Shown here: positions 31,827 to 40,700 of the stretch, piece after piece
How positions within the stretch are numbered: position 1 is the stretch's first letter
How the letters are laid out: each line of letters opens with the position of its first letter
NCBI GenBank assembly: GCA_017883205.1
Contig: JADGNZ010000015.1
Span: 1-64,000, forward strand
Length of the DNA: 64,000 nucleotides
Reading direction: 5' to 3'
Source of the DNA: Thermoanaerobaculia bacterium
Lineage (GTDB): Bacteria > Acidobacteriota > Thermoanaerobaculia > Gp7-AA8
Program-made: the position numbers and the translations under genes
The notes under the pieces: model-generated
Databases searched by the model: none
What the model was told of the DNA's origin: nothing
Seen by the model: only the letters and a program-made list of their open reading frames with translations

Positions 31827-32993
31827 ATGAACACTCTCCGCATTCTCACTTTCGTCTTGTCGCTCAGTGCCGCCGAGGCGCTTGCGGCAGACTGCAGCGG
31901 ATGGGCGGGCGCTCAGGCACCGGTGCGTTACGCCTCCTCGGCGGACAAAGTCGTGCTCGTGCGCGATCTCGACGGCGACGGCGCGCCGGAGATCATTGCG
32001 TCCGGCAACCACCTCGACGCGTTGGGAACGTTCTCGATCCTGGCGAATCGTCGTGACGGCACCTTCGCTTCGGAAAAACTGGTGACGAGCGGCCTTGGAG
32101 AGGCGCTGCAGGACGTGGGCGATCTGAACCACGACCACGTCCCGGACCTTCTCGTCTCCAACTACTTCGCGAATGGCATCGTCGTCTACCTCGGTAACGG
32201 CTCTCTCCAGTTCGATGGCGGCACTCGCTATGACACCGCCACGCACGGTGGCCCTTCTCTGATCGCCGACTACGACCACGATGGAAGGGCTGACGTCATC
32301 AGCCTCTCCTTCGGTTCCGGGAATCCGGTTCGAATGCATCTCTTTCGTGGGCTCGGGAACGGCGCGCTGGGACCGAAGACGACCTTCGAGACCGGTCTCG
32401 CGAACGGCGAGTGGCCCTCGATGCGCACGATCAACGGTGCACTCGAGATCCTGGTAGGCGAGCGCGCCGGAAACCTCGGCCTTCTGCACTTCGCCAACGG
32501 AGCACTCTCCGTATCGAGGGTCGGCGCCGGTCCCGGATTCGATCTGAGCAGCACGTTCGCCGACGTCAACGGCGACGGAATCGCCGACATCATCGACACC
32601 GATATCGATGCGGGCGGCGTCAAGGAGGCCATTTACGTCACGCTGGCGAATGCTGATGGAAGCTTTGGTGCACGGCGGCAGCTCGCGCGGACGCGAAAGG
32701 ATCAATTCCCCGCTCAGGTCCGCGTGAGCGATCTCGACGGCGATGGCCACTCTGACCTCGTCGTGAGCGACTTCCAGACAAACCACCTCTACTTCTATCG
32801 TGGCAACGGCAAGGGCGATTTCGAGGAAGGAGTGGCCATCGACGCCGGCGGACCGGTCAACGCATTCGACCTCGGTGATGTCAACGGCGATGGCTATCCC
32901 GACCTCGTGACAGCGAACGACGACCACACCGTGTCGGTCATCATCAACCGCGGCCCATGCTCTCCTGCGCGGCGCCGCGCCGCGACGCATTGA
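31827..32993 (+). CDS. Exported VCBS/FG-GAP repeat protein
   Basis: 388 aa from ATG 31827, chosen because the signal peptide MNTLRILTFVLSLSAAEALA begins there. ATG 31800 is an alternative, and anything earlier lies in the inverted repeat. Six or more calcium-loop repeats are visible (DLDGDGAPEIIAS, DLNHDHVPDLLVS, DYDHDGRADVISL, DVNGDGIADIIDT, DLDGDGHSDLVVS, DVNGDGYPDLVTA), forming a seven-bladed propeller-type domain. It is probably secreted or periplasmic. It lacks the IPT and IPTL tail of the larger homologue at 13896. Confidence 0.87.
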   Translation: MNTLRILTFVLSLSAAEALAADCSGWAGAQAPVRYASSADKVVLVRDLDGDGAPEIIASGNHLDALGTFSILANRRDGTFASEKLVTSGLGEALQDVGDLNHDHVPDLLVSNYFANGIVVYLGNGSLQFDGGTRYDTATHGGPSLIADYDHDGRADVISLSFGSGNPVRMHLFRGLGNGALGPKTTFETGLANGEWPSMRTINGALEILVGERAGNLGLLHFANGALSVSRVGAGPGFDLSSTFADVNGDGIADIIDTDIDAGGVKEAIYVTLANADGSFGARRQLARTRKDQFPAQVRVSDLDGDGHSDLVVSDFQTNHLYFYRGNGKGDFEEGVAIDAGGPVNAFDLGDVNGDGYPDLVTANDDHTVSVIINRGPCSPARRRAATH

Positions 32994-33001
32994 TTCGCGC
33001 G

Positions 33002-33526
33002 CTACGAGCCCGGGCGCGGGATCGCGAAGATGACGTTTCGCCGCATGCTTCCGTCAGGCGCCGCACGCTCCTCGGATCGCACGAGCTCCGCGCCCAGCTT
33101 CCGCACCGCCTTCTGCGATCGAAGATTGTTCTCCCCGACCACGAAGACGACCCGATCGACGAATCGAAACGCGTGATCGAGCATGAGCGCCTTCAATTCC
33201 GCGTTGTAGCGCCCGCCCCAGAATGCGCGCTCCAGAAACGTCCAGCCGATCTCGACCTCGCTCTCCGCAGGCTTCAGGTTCCAGTAGCGCGAGCTGCCGA
33301 TGATCCTGCCGGTAGCGCGCTCGATGATTGCAAACGCGCCGCGCGACTCGATGGCCCCATCGAAGTAGCGCTGAAAGACCGCTCGTTCGTATCGATCGCT
33401 CTCCGGGTGCTGCTCCCAGATGAGCGGATCGCTCGCCGCGGCAAAGAGCGCGTCGAAGTCGTCGGGCCGCAAAGGGCGAAGATCGAGCAGCGTTCCCGCG
33501 AGCGTGGGCTGAAGATCAAATTCCAA
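33002..33526 (-). CDS. GNAT family N-acetyltransferase (RimJ/RimL-like)
   Basis: 174 aa from a proposed TTG start at 33526; the frame continues upstream but only through a CACAGAG hairpin. The pattern LLDLRPLRPDDFDALFAAASDPLIWEQHP ... GRIIGSSRYWNL ... EVEIGWTFLERAFWGGRYNAELKALMLDHAF ... GENNLRSQKAVRKLG is the RimJ/RimL-type GNAT fold, and the Q/R-x-x-G/A acetyl-CoA loop corresponds to the GGRYNAE region. It would acetylate an amine on a protein, antibiotic or small molecule; the substrate is unknown. Confidence 0.85.
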   Translation of the reverse strand: MEFDLQPTLAGTLLDLRPLRPDDFDALFAAASDPLIWEQHPESDRYERAVFQRYFDGAIESRGAFAIIERATGRIIGSSRYWNLKPAESEVEIGWTFLERAFWGGRYNAELKALMLDHAFRFVDRVVFVVGENNLRSQKAVRKLGAELVRSEERAAPDGSMRRNVIFAIPRPGS

Positions 33527-33542
33527 GCGGCAAAACCCTATC

Positions 33543-33598
33543 ACCACAGAGACACAGAGATCACTGAGTTTCTCTGCGATCTCTGCGTCTCCGTGGTT
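33543..33598. repeat. ACCACAGAG-family hairpin
   Basis: Arms ACCACAGAGACACAGAGATC and GATCTCTGCGTCTCCGTGGT match almost perfectly. It lies in the divergent region between the acetyltransferase and sigma factor genes. Confidence 0.88.
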
Positions 33599-33677
33599 CA
33601 TGATTCTCCGAGCTGCAATATCCGCGGTCGCCATTCGTCTACATCACTGGATGGCTGATCTGGCGAGCGTGACTGCG

Positions 33678-34232
33678 ATGAGTGAGGACGACACTCGAAT
33701 CTCCGAGATCATCGCGGCAGAGCGGTCGCGGTTGCGCTCCTTCATCCGCCGGCGCGTGCCCGACGCTTCGGACGTCGAAGACATCCTGCAGGAGGTCTTC
33801 TACAGACTCGTCGAAGCGAACCGCCTGCTGATGCCGATCGAGCACGTCACCGGATGGCTCTTTCGCGTGGCGCGAAACCGCATCACGGATCTCTTCCGGA
33901 AGAACGAGCCGGAGAGCTTCACCGAATCGACGGTCGAAGGCGAAGACGGCGAGATGCTGCAGATCGAGGATCTCCTGCCATCGCCCGACGCCGGACCGGA
34001 AGCGCTCTACATCCGCCACGTGCTGCTCGACGAAGTGGAGCTCGCACTGGAAGAGCTCCCCGACGAACAGCGCGACGTCTTCATCGCCCACGAACTGGAA
34101 GGGCGCAGCTTCAAAGCGTTGTCGGCAGAAACCGGCATCAACATCAACACCCTGCTCTCACGCAAGCGCTACGCCGTGCTTCATCTGCGCGAACGTCTGC
34201 AGAGCATCTACGACGAATTCAAGAACGAGTGA
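33678..34232 (+). CDS. ECF-type RNA polymerase sigma factor
   Basis: 184 aa from ATG 33678; ATG 33651 is possible. Sigma region 2 is SRLRSFIRRRVPDASDVEDILQEVFYRLVEANRL ... VTGWLFRVARNRITDLFRK. Region 4 is ALEELPDEQRDVFIAHELEGRSFKALSAETGININTLLSRKRYAVLHLRERL. Between them is an acidic linker. It directs RNA polymerase to stress-type promoters. The next gene, 10 bp on, encodes a small membrane protein that could be its regulator. Confidence 0.92.
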   Translation: MSEDDTRISEIIAAERSRLRSFIRRRVPDASDVEDILQEVFYRLVEANRLLMPIEHVTGWLFRVARNRITDLFRKNEPESFTESTVEGEDGEMLQIEDLLPSPDAGPEALYIRHVLLDEVELALEELPDEQRDVFIAHELEGRSFKALSAETGININTLLSRKRYAVLHLRERLQSIYDEFKNE

Positions 34233-34242
34233 GGAGCACAAC

Positions 34243-34593
34243 ATGAGAAGGAAAAGACTTTTGTGGATCGCGCCGGCAGCCATCGCCGGGATGGTGCTGT
34301 TCGCCTGGATCGGCGGCGAAGTGGTGCTGCATCTCTGGAACTGGCTGCTGCCCGGTCTGTTCGGATGGAAGCAGCTCACCTTCTGGCAAGCCCTCGCCCT
34401 ATTGGCTCTCTGCCGCATCCTGTTCGGAGGTTTCGGCATGCGTGGCAGCCGCGACGGCATGCGTTCCCGCATCCGGCGCCGGGTGGCCGAGCGCTGGGAC
34501 CGCATGACGCCCGAAGAGCGGGAAAAGTACAGCCAGTGCTTTCGTGGCCGCTGGGAACGGGAAACGATGGAGGACTCGCGGCCTTCCGTGTGA
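34243..34593 (+). CDS. Small membrane protein in sigma-factor operon
   Basis: 116 aa. GAGGAG lies before ATG 34243. Two hydrophobic helices (LLWIAPAAIAGMVLFAWIGGEVVL and FWQALALLALCRILFGGFGM) are followed by a charged tail with RVAERWDRMTPEEREKYSQCF. The tail resembles Spy/CpxP-like helical segments found beside ECF sigma factors. It may act as a membrane-bound anti-sigma factor, but no known anti-sigma domain is recognised. Confidence 0.75.
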   Translation: MRRKRLLWIAPAAIAGMVLFAWIGGEVVLHLWNWLLPGLFGWKQLTFWQALALLALCRILFGGFGMRGSRDGMRSRIRRRVAERWDRMTPEEREKYSQCFRGRWERETMEDSRPSV

Positions 34594-34905
34594 GCGCGGT
34601 ATGCGCGGGGGTCGGGAGTCGGAGTTGAAGGGCGGCGCCTCAGGCGGTCACATTGATGACGACAGGAGTCGAAACGCGCCCACTCCCCACCCCCACTGTG
34701 TCCTCAGTGTCTCCGTGGTTCATGGTTCTTCAAACCGCCGACGGAATCCATCCCCTCTTTCTCACGTATCCTTGCAATCACTCTGCACGCAATCGGATCC
34801 GCCTCGGACCCTACGAGATCGTCTAGCCGCCCCTCGTAACGTTCTTGTGAGGCTTCCGGCTACTTCGCCATCGCTGTGGTAAGAAGACGCGCCAAGGAGC
34901 TCCAC
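34594..34905. other. 312-bp gap with repeat pieces and a possible gene remnant
   Basis: It holds a GGGGGTCGGGAGTCGGAG / CCCACTCCCCACCCCCAC inverted pair (34605-34695) and half of a CACAGAG hairpin (34695-34723). At 34785-34827 one frame reads NRIRLGPYEIV then stop, echoing the start of Ser/Thr kinase domains. The peroxiredoxin leader with AAGGAG closes it. Confidence 0.55.
34605..34690. repeat. GGGAGTCGGAG-type inverted repeat
   Basis: Left arm GGGGGTCGGGAGTCGGAG, right arm CCCACTCCCCACCCCCAC. It is related to the element inside mutS and to the outer arms at 5021-5243. Confidence 0.65.
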
Positions 34906-35442
34906 ATGAAAAAAGTCATCTTCGCAGCCGCCGCAACCGCCTTGCTGGCGTTCAACTCATTTGCCGCCGACGCACCTCAACCGCCAGCGGAAGGAACCGC
35001 CGCCCCGAAGTTCACCCTGCAGAGCCAGGAAGCAGCAAACGTCTCGCTCGATCAGTTCAAAGGCAAGTGGGTCGTCCTCTACTTCTACCCGAAAGACTTC
35101 ACCTCGGGTTGCACTCTCGAAGCGCACAACTTCCAGCGCGACCTCGCAAAGTATGAGGAGAAGAATGCCGTCATCGTCGGCGTCAGCCTCGATCCGGTCG
35201 ATTCGCACAAAGGCTTCTGCACGAAAGAGGGCCTCAGCTTCAAGCTTCTCGCCGACACCAGCCACGTCGTCTCCAGCGAGTACGGCTCGGTGATGGACCA
35301 CGACGGCACGAAGTACGCCGCGCGCAACACGTTCCTCATCGACCCCTCGGGCGTCATCCGCAAGGTCTATCTCAAAGTGAAACCACCGACGCACAGCGAC
35401 GACGTTCTGGCCGACCTGACCGCTCTCGAAGCGAAGAAATAG
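34906..35442 (+). CDS. Exported peroxiredoxin, PrxQ/BCP-like
   Basis: 178 aa; AAGGAG lies before ATG 34906. The signal peptide is MKKVIFAAAATALLAFNSFA. The active site FYPKDFTSGCTLEAHNF has peroxidatic Cys69, and a second Cys105 (GFCTKEG) could resolve it, though the usual BCP spacing is shorter. The downstream FLIDPSGVIRKVY strand is typical. It reduces peroxides with thiols, here probably in the periplasm, which is less usual for this family. Confidence 0.9.
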   Translation: MKKVIFAAAATALLAFNSFAADAPQPPAEGTAAPKFTLQSQEAANVSLDQFKGKWVVLYFYPKDFTSGCTLEAHNFQRDLAKYEEKNAVIVGVSLDPVDSHKGFCTKEGLSFKLLADTSHVVSSEYGSVMDHDGTKYAARNTFLIDPSGVIRKVYLKVKPPTHSDDVLADLTALEAKK

Positions 35443-35486
35443 CTCACGAGACGGCGCGACCTGATAAGGTGGCGGCCGGAGGCATC

Positions 35487-35627
35487 ATGTCAAAGATCAA
35501 TGGTGACAAAGCGCGAACGGCGATCGAAAAACGGCGCCGCACGGCGCAGCGTGCAAAAGACCGGGCCAAACTGAACGAGATCAAGTCGGCTGCGGTTCAT
35601 CCCGCGGCAAAGAAGAAAGCAAAGTAG
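35487..35627 (+). CDS. 46-aa Lys/Arg-rich protein
   Basis: ATG 35487 follows a GGAGG ribosome site by 5 bp. The product starts MSKINGDKARTAIEKRRRTA and ends in PAAKKKAK. It is about 40% Lys plus Arg and is likely one long helix. Size and composition suggest an RNA-, ribosome- or DNA-associated protein. I have an impression of similar small proteins starting MSK(I/V)N.DKAR in related phyla, but cannot confirm that here. It lies 44 bp after the peroxiredoxin gene and could be co-transcribed. Confidence 0.65.
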   Translation: MSKINGDKARTAIEKRRRTAQRAKDRAKLNEIKSAAVHPAAKKKAK

Positions 35628-35648
35628 TACAACGTAGGCTGGGCTTGG

Positions 35649-35747
35649 GGTGGACCAGAGATCAGAGACAAGAGATAAGAGATCAGGACTACTCTCCCTG
35701 TCTCTGATCTCTTGTCTCTGATTGTCTCTGATCTCTTGTCCACCCCA
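35649..35747. repeat. GATCAGAGACAAGAG inverted repeat
   Basis: Left arm GTGGACCAGAGATCAGAGAC (35649 on) and right arm GTCTCTGATCTCTTGTCCAC (ending near 35743) pair over more than 30 nt. It is the same family as 4326-4407, and sits just before the REC-EAL gene. Confidence 0.85.
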
Positions 35748-35762
35748 GGTCCGCCCTACGAC

Positions 35763-36866
35763 ATGACTTCCTGCCTTCTCATCGTCGATGACGAGCCGGC
35801 GATCGGCATCGGGCTGGCCGCCGCGCTCCAATGCGACGGCCGCCGCATCGTGGTCTGCCGCGACCTGGAGTCGGCGCAGATCATCCTGGAGAACGAGCCG
35901 GTCACCGACATCCTGACCGACGTCAAGCTCTCCGGCTCGTTCCGATTCGAAGGACTCGATTTCATCACCGAGGTCATTCGCGTGTCCCCGGCGACGCGGG
36001 TGATCCTGATGACCGGTCACTCCTCAGACGAGCTTGTCGCGGAAGCCGAACGGCGCGGCGCGGATGCCATCCTCGCGAAACCGTTCGAGACCGATTCTCT
36101 CCTGCCGCTGTTGACTGCCCCCTCGGACACCACACCTTCGTCGCTGACGATCGTGCCGACGCTCGATGAGGTGATCGAAGGCGGGCAACTGCGGCCGGCG
36201 TTTCAGCCGATCGTTTCGCTTGCTGACGGTACGACACACGGCGTCGAGTCGCTGGCGCGGTACCGCGGCGGCGAGCCGTTCGTCCGGCCTGACTTGCTTT
36301 TCGCGTACGCAACACGCAAGCGTGGTGTCGCGGCGCTGGAGGCTGCGTGCATCGAAGAGACGATGCGCGCGGTGCGGGCGCTGCCTCCTTCGTCGCTGAT
36401 CTTCATGAACGTCCATCCGGCAGCGCTCGAAGGATTGGGTGTCGTCATCGCATTGGAATCCGCTGCCCGGCGTTTCGGAATCGACCTCTCGCGCGTCGTT
36501 CTCGAGATCACCGAGCAGCAGGAGGTCAAACAAAGTTCCGCGCTCTTCGAGGCCATCGAGCACCTTCGCATCCTCGGCGCCCGTTTCGCCTTCGACGACG
36601 TCGGTGTGGCCTACTCCCACCTGCCGCTGATCGAGCGCATCCGCCCCGAGTACCTGAAAATCAGCCAACTCTTCGGAACCCGCTTCGAAGCCGACCCCAC
36701 CCACACAAAGATCGTCCGCAATCTCGTCGCGCTGGCTGCCGAGTTTTCGTGCGCCATCATCATCGAAGGAGTGGAGGATGCATCGACCGCCGATGCTGCG
36801 CGAGAGTTAGGTATCGCGTTTGGGCAGGGATGGTTGTTTGGGCGGCCGGCGGATGCGCCGGGGTGA
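35763..36866 (+). CDS. Response regulator with EAL domain
   Basis: 367 aa from ATG 35763, chosen to match the receiver domain start. REC domain (1-118): LLIVDDEPAIG acidic pair, DILTDVKLSG phosphoacceptor and LAKPFE Lys. EAL domain (about 130-365): the signature reads GVESLARYR in place of EALxR, IFMNVHPAAL, LEITEQQ, FDDVGVAYSHLP in place of DDFGTGYS, and IIIEGVED. Key acidic residues remain, so cyclic di-GMP hydrolysis is possible though the site is slightly divergent. No kinase is adjacent. Confidence 0.9.
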   Translation: MTSCLLIVDDEPAIGIGLAAALQCDGRRIVVCRDLESAQIILENEPVTDILTDVKLSGSFRFEGLDFITEVIRVSPATRVILMTGHSSDELVAEAERRGADAILAKPFETDSLLPLLTAPSDTTPSSLTIVPTLDEVIEGGQLRPAFQPIVSLADGTTHGVESLARYRGGEPFVRPDLLFAYATRKRGVAALEAACIEETMRAVRALPPSSLIFMNVHPAALEGLGVVIALESAARRFGIDLSRVVLEITEQQEVKQSSALFEAIEHLRILGARFAFDDVGVAYSHLPLIERIRPEYLKISQLFGTRFEADPTHTKIVRNLVALAAEFSCAIIIEGVEDASTADAARELGIAFGQGWLFGRPADAPG

Positions 36867-36884
36867 GTCCATCCGGCACAGAAG

Positions 36885-36999
36885 CACAGACAAGAGTGTC
36901 TGTGCCACATCACTTCTGGCTCCTGGCGAGTCTCCTCCCTGCCGCACCGATCTTCCCCTCGAAGCGAGGGCAATGTGGCACAGACACTCTTGTCTGTGC
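36885..36999. repeat. Inverted pair of REP elements (left of transposase)
   Basis: Copies at 36885-36908 and 36975-36999 contain CACAGACAAGAGTGTCTGTG, itself an 8-bp-arm palindrome, and face opposite ways. Together they form a BIME-like unit of about 115 bp next to the transposase stop. Confidence 0.9.
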
Positions 37000-37002
37000 T
37001 GC

Positions 37003-37509
37003 TCATGCCATCTCACTTCCTCTGCCTTCAATCCATGACCTCCACAGCCACGGGTACTCATCGGCACACTTCACCAACCCGGCGCGCACTGGGTTGTTGC
37101 ACACGTACTCGTACTTCGCCAGCGACCTCTCCCCTTGCCTGACGACATGGTCGAAGGACTCGTCCTGCCACAAGAACCCACTACGTCCCAACAGCTGATT
37201 GATACGCCGCGAGGAAACGCCCTTGATTCCCTTCATCACCTCCGCTAACGAATAGGGAACCTCGAGATTGTCCTGGAGGAGACTGAAGATCAGATGCACG
37301 TGATCGGGCATGACGACCGCAACGTCCATGAAGATTTTCGTTCGGTGCTCGTGAAGGGCATGACGCAGAGCGAGCGTTCGCGCACCGGGCGGCAGAATCC
37401 AGCGGTTGAGCGTATTGAAAGTCAAGAAGAGGGGCCGTGCGTTGACGATGTGGGGCAGATTGCGCCGATAGAATGGCTTGAGTGCCAGTGGGCCGTCGAT
37501 GTCATTCAT
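37003..37509 (-). mobile_element. REP-associated (Y1/HUH) transposase
   Basis: 168 aa from ATG 37509; the frame extends upstream only through REP DNA, so a longer start is rejected. The HUH metal site is VVMPDHVHLIF (H70 and H72). The family tail KGIKGVSSRRINQLLGRSGFLWQDESFDHVVR and YVCNNPVRAGLV is clear. The family nicks and joins single-stranded DNA at REP hairpins. At the position where relatives have Tyr or Phe (KGYT or KSFT) this protein has Val98, so the catalytic Tyr may be missing or lie elsewhere. It is a single-copy gene framed by two REP pairs. Confidence 0.88.
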
Positions 37510-37566
37510 GACGGCAGTTTCCCTCGGCAAAAACAGAGGGGCACGAACATCTACCAGCGTTGGAAT

Positions 37567-37740
37567 GCACAGACAAGAGTGTCTGTGCCACACCACTCCT
37601 GGCCCCTTGCAGTTTCCTCGCTGCAGCGCGAGCACTTCCACTCAAGCCGGCCACACCGCTAGCCACTTCCCTCTCTTTCCAGGATGACAAGCATTCGCCT
37701 CAAGCGGAGAGTGATGTGGCACAGACACTCTTGTCTGTGC
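37567..37740. repeat. Inverted pair of REP elements (right of transposase)
   Basis: Copies at 37567-37591 and 37716-37740 have the same GCACAGACAAGAGTGTCTGT core in opposite orientation. The right copy lies 20 bp from the RND pump stop. Confidence 0.9.
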
Positions 37741-37759
37741 TCTCGAGTTCAGGCCGGAC

Positions 37760-40700
37760 TCACCTTTCCCCCCGAATCATCGCGTAAATCGTCGGAGTCA
37801 CTACCAGCGACAGCATCAACGCGAAGAGCAGTCCGCCGATTACGCAGATCGCCAGCGGTTGCAGCAGCTCGGAGCCCGAGCCGAGGGCCAGTGCCAGCGG
37901 CAACATCCCGAGCATCGCGGCGAGTGATGTCATCAGCACCGGGCGGAAGCGGCGGCGGCCGGAGCGGCGCAGTGCAGTCGTCAGATCTTCGCCGCCGCGG
38001 AGGTGATCTTCGACAGTGTCAAGCATCAGGATGCCGTTCTTCGAGACGATGCCGACGATCATGATCAGGCCCATCATCGAGACCACGTTCAGTGTCGTGT
38101 GCGTGATCAACAGCGCGGCCAGACTGCCCGACAGCGCCAGCACGGCGCCGCTGACGATCGCGGCGGGATGCGCGAACGAACGGAACTCGACGACGAGCAC
38201 GAGGAAGACCAGCGCGATGGCGAGCCCGAGGGCGATCAGCAGTTCGCGGAAGGAGCTTTGCTGCTCCTGGAAAAGGCCGCCGTACTCGATCGTCGTGCCG
38301 GCCGGCAGATGCAACTCTTTGCCGAGCCGGGATTGGATGTCCTGAATCGCCGAGCCGAGGTCGCGGCCTTCGAGGCGGGCGGTGACGGAGAGCGATTGGC
38401 GCAACCCTTCGCGCAGCAGTTCGGTCTGCCCCGACTCGTAGTTGATCGCCGCGATCTGGTCGATGCGCACGTAACTGTTCGACGACGGCGCGCGAATCGG
38501 CAGCGCGCGCAGATCGGCGAGTTGCGGACGCGGCCCGCCGAGAAGGACGCGCACGCCGACCGTGCGGCCGTGTTCGATGACATTCGACACGACGTCGCCG
38601 CCCAACGCCGTGGTCATCGCTTCGTTCACATCGGCGGCCGTGACGCCGTAGAGCGCGGCCCGTTGCGGATCGATCTGGAAAATCACCGCGGGACCACTGA
38701 TGACGACGCCGTTGAAGACGTCGACGACGCCGTCGACTTTCGCGATCGACACCGCGATCTGCTCCGCGGTCCGCCGCAAGGCCGCGGCGTCTTCATTGAA
38801 CACGCGGATCTCGATCGGTTGTGGCGCACTGACCAGATCGCCGATCAAATCGGAGAGGATGCCCGGAAACTCGACGCGCAGGCCCGGCTCGCTCGATTCG
38901 ATTTCGCGGCGGAGCGCGCTCGTCACCTCATCGGTCGAAGCAGAGTCCTTCAACTTGATGGCGAAGTCCCCTCGGTTTGACTCGGTAATACCCGCCAGCC
39001 CAAGCTGCGCCCCCGTGCGCCGCGAGTAGCTGTCCACGCCTGGGTTCTCTTTCAGCATCCGTTCAACGTGTCTCAGCATCCGGTCCATCTCATCGAGCGA
39101 CGCGCCCGGAGGCCCGTTGTAGTCGAGGATGAAGCCATGCTCTTCGAACTCGGGGAGGAACTCCGATCCCAGACCTTTGTAGATGAAGAATGTGAGAACG
39201 GCGAGTACCGCGATGATGACGAGAACCAGCGGACGCCGCGCCAGGGCGTGCGCGAGCAGCCATTCGTAGGCGTCGATGAGCTTTGTGAGGAGCGGGCCGT
39301 GTTCTTCCGCGGCTTCGTGGTCGTGTGGTTCTGAGGTCGCGGAGGCATCCTCCATCTCCGAGACCTCGCGACCGCGCGACCGCACCCGAATGAACCGCTC
39401 CGCCAGTACCGGCGTGAACGTCAGCGCCAGGAACAACGACGTCAGCAGCGCCACGCTCATCGTCAGCGCCAGCGATCGGAAGAAGACGCCGGTGACGCCC
39501 GTCAGCAGCGCGAGTGGCAGAAAAACCACCACCGGCGTGATCGTCGAGCCGATGATCGGGCCGGAGATTTCGCTGATCGCTCGATGCACCGCATTGGCGC
39601 GCGACTCGCCGCGAAGCATGTGCGTGTAGATGTTCTCGACGACGACGATGGCATCGTCGATGACGAGTCCGATCGCCGCCGCCACGCCGCCCAGCGTCAT
39701 CAGATCGAGGCTCAGGCCGACGATCCACATCGCCACGAACGTCACGAGCACAGTCACAGGAATGACGAGCGTGGCCACGAGCGTCGTCCCCCAGTTGCGG
39801 AGAAAGCCGTAGAGAATCGCGACCGAGAGAATGAGACCGATGAGGATCGCGTCGCGAACCGACGAGACTGAACCGCTGACGAGAAGCGACTGATCGTAGT
39901 ACGGCTTGATCTCGACGTCGCGCGGCAATTGTTTGCGAAGAGTGGCCAGCTCTGCTTTCACGCCGTCGGCGACAGAAAGAATGTTGGCGCTCGGTTGCCG
40001 CAGCACATTCAGCAGCACCGCGGGCCGCCCGTCCGCGGTCACGATCGTGAATCGCGGCTCGAGTCCGGGGCTGACGGTGGCGACATCGCCGACGCGCACC
40101 GGCACGTTGTTGACCGTCGTCACGACGATCGCGGCAAGGTCGTCGATCGTGGTCGCCTGGCCGCTGACGAGTGCGAGCTCGAGCTGATGATTCTCGTTGA
40201 TCAGCCCGGGCGAATTGATCACGTTCGAGCCGCGCACCGCATCGGAAACCTGTTGCAACGAAACGCCTCGCGCTTCGAGCCGGGAACGGTCGATGAGCAC
40301 GTGATACTCGCGCAACTGCCCGCCCAGCACCTCGACGCTGGACACGCCGTCGATCCGCGCGATGGGCGGACGCAGCGTGACTTCGGCGAGGTTGCGCAAC
40401 GTTCCCGGATCGCGCACGGGCGAGGTGATGCTGTAGCCAATGATCGGGAACACCGCAAACGTGAGCCGCTCCGTGCGCTCGAAGGTCGCACCGGGCGGAA
40501 GCTTCGTAGCGAGCTGCGATACGCGCGTCTGCACCAGTTGCAACGTCTGCACGATGTCGGTCTTCCAGTCGAAGAAGAGATCGACCTCGGCGGAGCCGCG
40601 CGCGGTCGTCGACTTGATCCGCGAGATTCCGGGGATGCCGCTCATCGCCTCTTCGATCGGCTTGGTCACCGAGACGAGCGTTTGCTGCGCGGGCGCGACG

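Noticed and set aside
31773..32990. 405-codon minus-strand frame opposite the VCBS gene
   Set aside because: It arises from the repeated Asp/Gly codons of the VCBS repeats. The plus-strand product has a signal peptide and calcium-loop motifs.
33526..33634. Extended N-terminus of the acetyltransferase
   Set aside because: The added residues are encoded by an ACCACAGAG hairpin and precede the normal GNAT start.
37509..37641. Extended N-terminus of the REP transposase
   Set aside because: The added residues (GVVWHRHSCLC) are a translation of REP DNA, which also appears in other frames beside REP copies.
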